Shown here piece by piece: positions 60,571-64,000 of a stretch of 64,000 nt of DNA (the first letter of the stretch is position 1; each line of letters starts with the position of its first letter). The notes beneath the pieces were generated by a model, which saw only the letters and a program-made list of their open reading frames with translations, searched no databases and had not been told where the DNA came from. The stretch is taken from the NCBI GenBank assembly GCA_015680685.1, contig MNCI01020147.1, forward strand, positions 37,270-101,269. The letters are read 5' to 3'. A program made the translations under genes and the position numbers. This DNA is from Gnetum montanum (lineage: Eukaryota > Streptophyta > Gnetopsida > Gnetales > Gnetaceae).

Positions 60571-62399
60571 ATGATACTATCATCCTAGTCTAGGTCAATC
60601 TTGAATACCATCATCAAGTGTTCAAGGCATGAGCCTCCTTATTTGGTTTTATCCTTGAACGCATTGCTTTTTGGGTCATTACTTGTACCACTAATGTTTA
60701 AGCTCTTGTAGTACCTAAAAATTACAAGCTCCTTTAATGTTATGCATATGGAATTGTTATTTTTTCAAATGAAAGAAGAAGATAGGTTAAAGATATATGG
60801 CTATGTACCCTGTTGCTACTCATGAGTCACCTGGTACCATCATTTTGATGTCACCCCATATCATCATTTTGATGGCATAGGCACATAAAGTAGCTCAGTG
60901 AAAATATATACAAAAATTTAGGTAAACATCATGGAAATTTTGCTACATCTATTATTTTGCATTTGTATGCAAGATACCCATGATATCAGAGTGTTACATG
61001 TGTATTTGACTAAGTTACAGATTCCATTATGACTATTTTTTTCCAATGACAAAATAAAAAGTGTGATATCAACTAACTAAATTCATTCATGTTTATTTTA
61101 TATTTTTTGGCCAGTGGATAAAATTTCGCAGTATTCCAAATGTCACGTGTAGTTGAAAGATCTCAAAAACCATTTGTAAATCTAATTTCTCTACTGATGC
61201 AACCATTACTATCCCAATAGAATCATATTCACAATGAATGTAAGTAGTTGTAGCCATGTAAGTGAGTCCTTCAAAAATGTAGAAGATGGATAAAAAATCA
61301 AAATAAATGCAAAAGAAGGGAATGTTTTCATGCACATTAACTGGCATGTGTTTGATGAAGAGACTTACATGGCAGGCAATTCTCAATGACCTCAACCAAT
61401 CAACATCAATGAAGAGAGGCCATGTGGCAGACATGGATTAGTCTTTTTCTCTATGAATATTAAAATTTCAGTGCCTAGTTTCAATGTGGTGCATCTAATT
61501 GAGGTTGTTGCACATGGTTTGAACCCATCAATTACATGGTCTATTGTAGCTCTACCCTTTAATGGTCAATTGTATAGTGGTAACTAATAATGATAATTAG
61601 ATGTTAAGTATGAAGTAAGAAATTAATACAATTTTTCATTTTTAAAAGTAAGAAAATACAAGAAAATAAAATTTAGATAATCTAATTAAAGGTCCTTCAA
61701 AGTAGCATTGTGTACCAAGGTCTTAATGAAACAAAAGTATAAATGAAATAACTGTAGAAAAGAAATAAGTAAAATAAAATAAAGGATCATCATTAATTTT
61801 TTCCTTAATCTCATCTATGATATGCTAATCATTAAGGTCAACTAATAAGTGAAATAAAATAAATAATTAGGAGAATTGCAATAGTACATATAATTCCTTG
61901 ATGATGTAAATAAGAAAATATAAAAATTGGGGGCAATGGATCCCTAAAGTAATTTTAATATATGTACACCCTAATATAAGTAGTCCTATTAGAATTTTAT
62001 AATTTAGTATTACATACCAAAATTGAACCCATGACTTGGAGCTCTTTAACCAAGCGTATAAACACTAGGCTAACATCTCATTGTTAGAAAAAAAGTAAGA
62101 AAATACTAGCAAAATGTCATAAAAAGCATTATTAAAAAAAAAACACCTATTTGCACTTTGATTTTGCACTATGCTTTGTTATGTTTTGATGGTGCTTAAA
62201 CAAAGCACATAAAATGCCTTGATGTAGGATTGGAATAAAGGTAGTTAAATATAATGCATAAGAAGATATCATCAATATAGGTAAAGCATGACTATATAAA
62301 TTTACCCCTTGTATAAGATATACTTGATATATATTGTTCATGAGTGTAGGAACTTACCATGAATTTAATGTCAAAACTATAAAATAACAAGGATGCTAT

Positions 62400-63020
62400 G
62401 TCAAAATTATTCAAAATAAAATTGACTATAAAACCAACAACCAAATCACTAATAAAAACTATTGACTATCATTATTATTATTATCATACAAAATACACAT
62501 CGATGTGATCCTTTACATTTGGACTATGCCCAAAATTTCAACAATATAGCTAGCACTAGGCACTAAATTTTATTAGTACGCATACCAACAGAACATGACA
62601 TCTATATATATATATCTATATATAATTTCCCTCTATATGTCATAATAAAAACACTAATGACCTTCACTACTAATGAGTAATTTTTTAAAATGGCCTATTT
62701 TTTTATAAAAAAGTTAAATGAGATTTATAGTATGCTATGTCCAATGTATACATAATAAAATTTACCATAAAACCAACAACTAAATCACTAATAAAAAAAT
62801 ATTGACTATCATTATTATTTTTATCATACAACATACACATCCATACGATCCTTTGCCCTAGGACTATGCCCCAAATTTCACCAACATAGCTAGCACCAAG
62901 CACTAAATTTTATCATTACACATATCAATATAACACGTCAGCCATATATATGTATTATTATTATTTCCTTCTATATTTCATTATAGAAACACTAATTCCC
63001 TTCACTGATAATGAGTAATT
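62400..63020. repeat. Two-unit tandem duplication, counterpart of 25,625-26,200
   Basis: The ATACACATC...GATCCTTT landmark recurs at about 62,493 and 62,832, a period near 339 bp because of extra bases between the units. Both blocks carry two units, so the duplication predates the split of B1 and B2. Confidence 0.7.
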
Positions 63021-64000
63021 TTTAAAAATACCCTTTCTTGCTATAAAAAATTCAATGAGATTTCTCAACTAGGGTAAAATTACATAGAAGGGCTAAATTT
63101 TTTATCTTGATTTGAATGCTTGATAGGCTTTAACTTGGGGTACACATAGGAATTGCAATTTTTTGCATGATTTGCAATAACTTGTATTACAAATATTAAA
63201 TAGAACATTACTTTCTCCTCCTTAGAGAAACCAAGGATAACTTAGAGTGACAACCACTATCGATAAGCTAGTTTTTTATAGAATAAGTTTTGAAATGTCA
63301 CAATCCATTTTAGAAAACCTTTTTTGAAAGATAATACTTTAGAATTTAATCTTATTTTAAATGACAAAGAAGATGATGCTATATTTATTTTCTAGAAAAC
63401 GTTTGAAGAAGTAAGAATGTAGAGAGAAAGGTTTCTTATCTTGTAATTTGAAAAAGAAGGGATTAAGAAATCCATTTTACAAAATTATGAAAACATTAAA
63501 TCTTGAATTTATGAAGATGTAAAAAATTTAACCTTACAATTCCATAAATAAAATCATGTAAAACCAAAATAACCAAATAGAAACAAGATAATATGTTTGA
63601 TTACTCTTGATCTTGTTGATTATGAAAGGAAAATAACATTAATAAATAATATATATATATATGTTAATATTGAATCACCTAATAATGAATAACATGATGA
63701 TGATAAATAATCCATAAAATGCCCATATTTTGGGAACTTTATTCCTACAATAATGTATAATCATATTTAGAAGATGAGAAAGTCTTAAAGATGAAAACCT
63801 TATAAAAGAATCTAAGAAATTCTAGTAGGTCAATAATAGAAACATTATTGATTAAAAAGCCAATTTAAATGAAAATAAATCAATCTAAATGCTCCTCAAG
63901 TTGAGTTATAAAGTGTGAAAAATAAAAAACAAAAGAGATCTAATTAAGAAAACTGAAATGCTAGATGAAGAATAATAGGTCATCTAAGAAGAATTAAAGC

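Larger units (their letters stand above)
57600..64000. repeat. Block B, copy 2
   Basis: Matches 21,990-27,210 to the end of the window, so the true right edge lies outside. It has two extra segments relative to copy 1 and otherwise no large rearrangement. A 113-codon minus-strand frame at 61,093-61,434 is not preserved in copy 1 and is not called as a gene. Confidence 0.85.

Noticed and set aside
61093-61434. A 113-codon minus-strand frame in block B copy 2
   Set aside because: The corresponding part of copy 1 (about 24,300-24,640) has several stops and frame changes, and no motif is recognisable.
62010-62070. A TTGAACCCATGACTTGGAGC stretch resembling a reversed tRNA-derived SINE box
   Set aside because: Its counterpart in block B copy 1 (about 25,225) lacks the motif, and no SINE body or poly(A) tail is visible.
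1-64000. A bacterial-type gene system, operon or defence island
   Set aside because: No conserved bacterial gene, ribosome binding site pattern or compact gene spacing occurs. All recognisable proteins are plant retroelement domains.

Overview
The window looks like plant nuclear DNA from a large, repeat-filled genome; a gymnosperm (conifer-type) genome is my best guess, not something the sequence proves. It is strongly AT-rich, has no intact host gene, and is packed with old LTR retrotransposons (Athila-like, chromovirus, Copia) and LINEs whose reading frames are broken by many stops and frameshifts. I found no bacterial, phage, CRISPR or operon-like content and no convincing tRNA or rRNA gene.

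Layout. Bases 1-8,365 (block A, copy 1) hold a minus-strand LINE reverse transcriptase fragment, an LTR-derived repeat (called R1 here), a decayed antisense coiled-coil-like frame and a three-unit tandem repeat of a zinc-knuckle-like coding segment. Bases 8,414-17,272 are a nearly full-length Athila-like Ty3/gypsy element on the minus strand: both LTRs, a decayed tRNA-Asp primer site, gag, RT, RNase H, integrase, polypurine tract and a 5-bp target duplication. That duplication was later split by a solo LTR of a second family (17,277-17,880). Bases 17,886-21,985 hold a paralogous empty site and two oppositely oriented LINE fragments. Bases 21,990-27,210 are block B, copy 1. Bases 27,210-35,040 are mostly unassigned, with a Copia remnant at 33,640-34,380.

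From 35,043 blocks A and B occur again in the same order and orientation. Copy 2 of A (34,640-35,828 and 46,981-54,070) is interrupted by a chromovirus (35,829-46,980), for which copy 1 supplies the empty site. The chromovirus carries foreign material between its 5' LTR and gag: a GC-rich LINE island (36,270-38,312), an antisense gene-like region with splice-like sites (38,313-40,054) and a 22-bp minisatellite (40,899-41,206). Bases 54,070-55,900 repeat the 3' end of the Athila-like element, 56,430-58,270 hold two more R1 copies, and 57,600-64,000 is block B, copy 2.

The genes do not form a pathway; the story is insertion, duplication and decay. The order of several events can be read from nested target-site duplications and paired empty sites. 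Two single-N gaps (14,157 and 37,622) are flanked by identical sequence and look like unmerged assembly overlaps.
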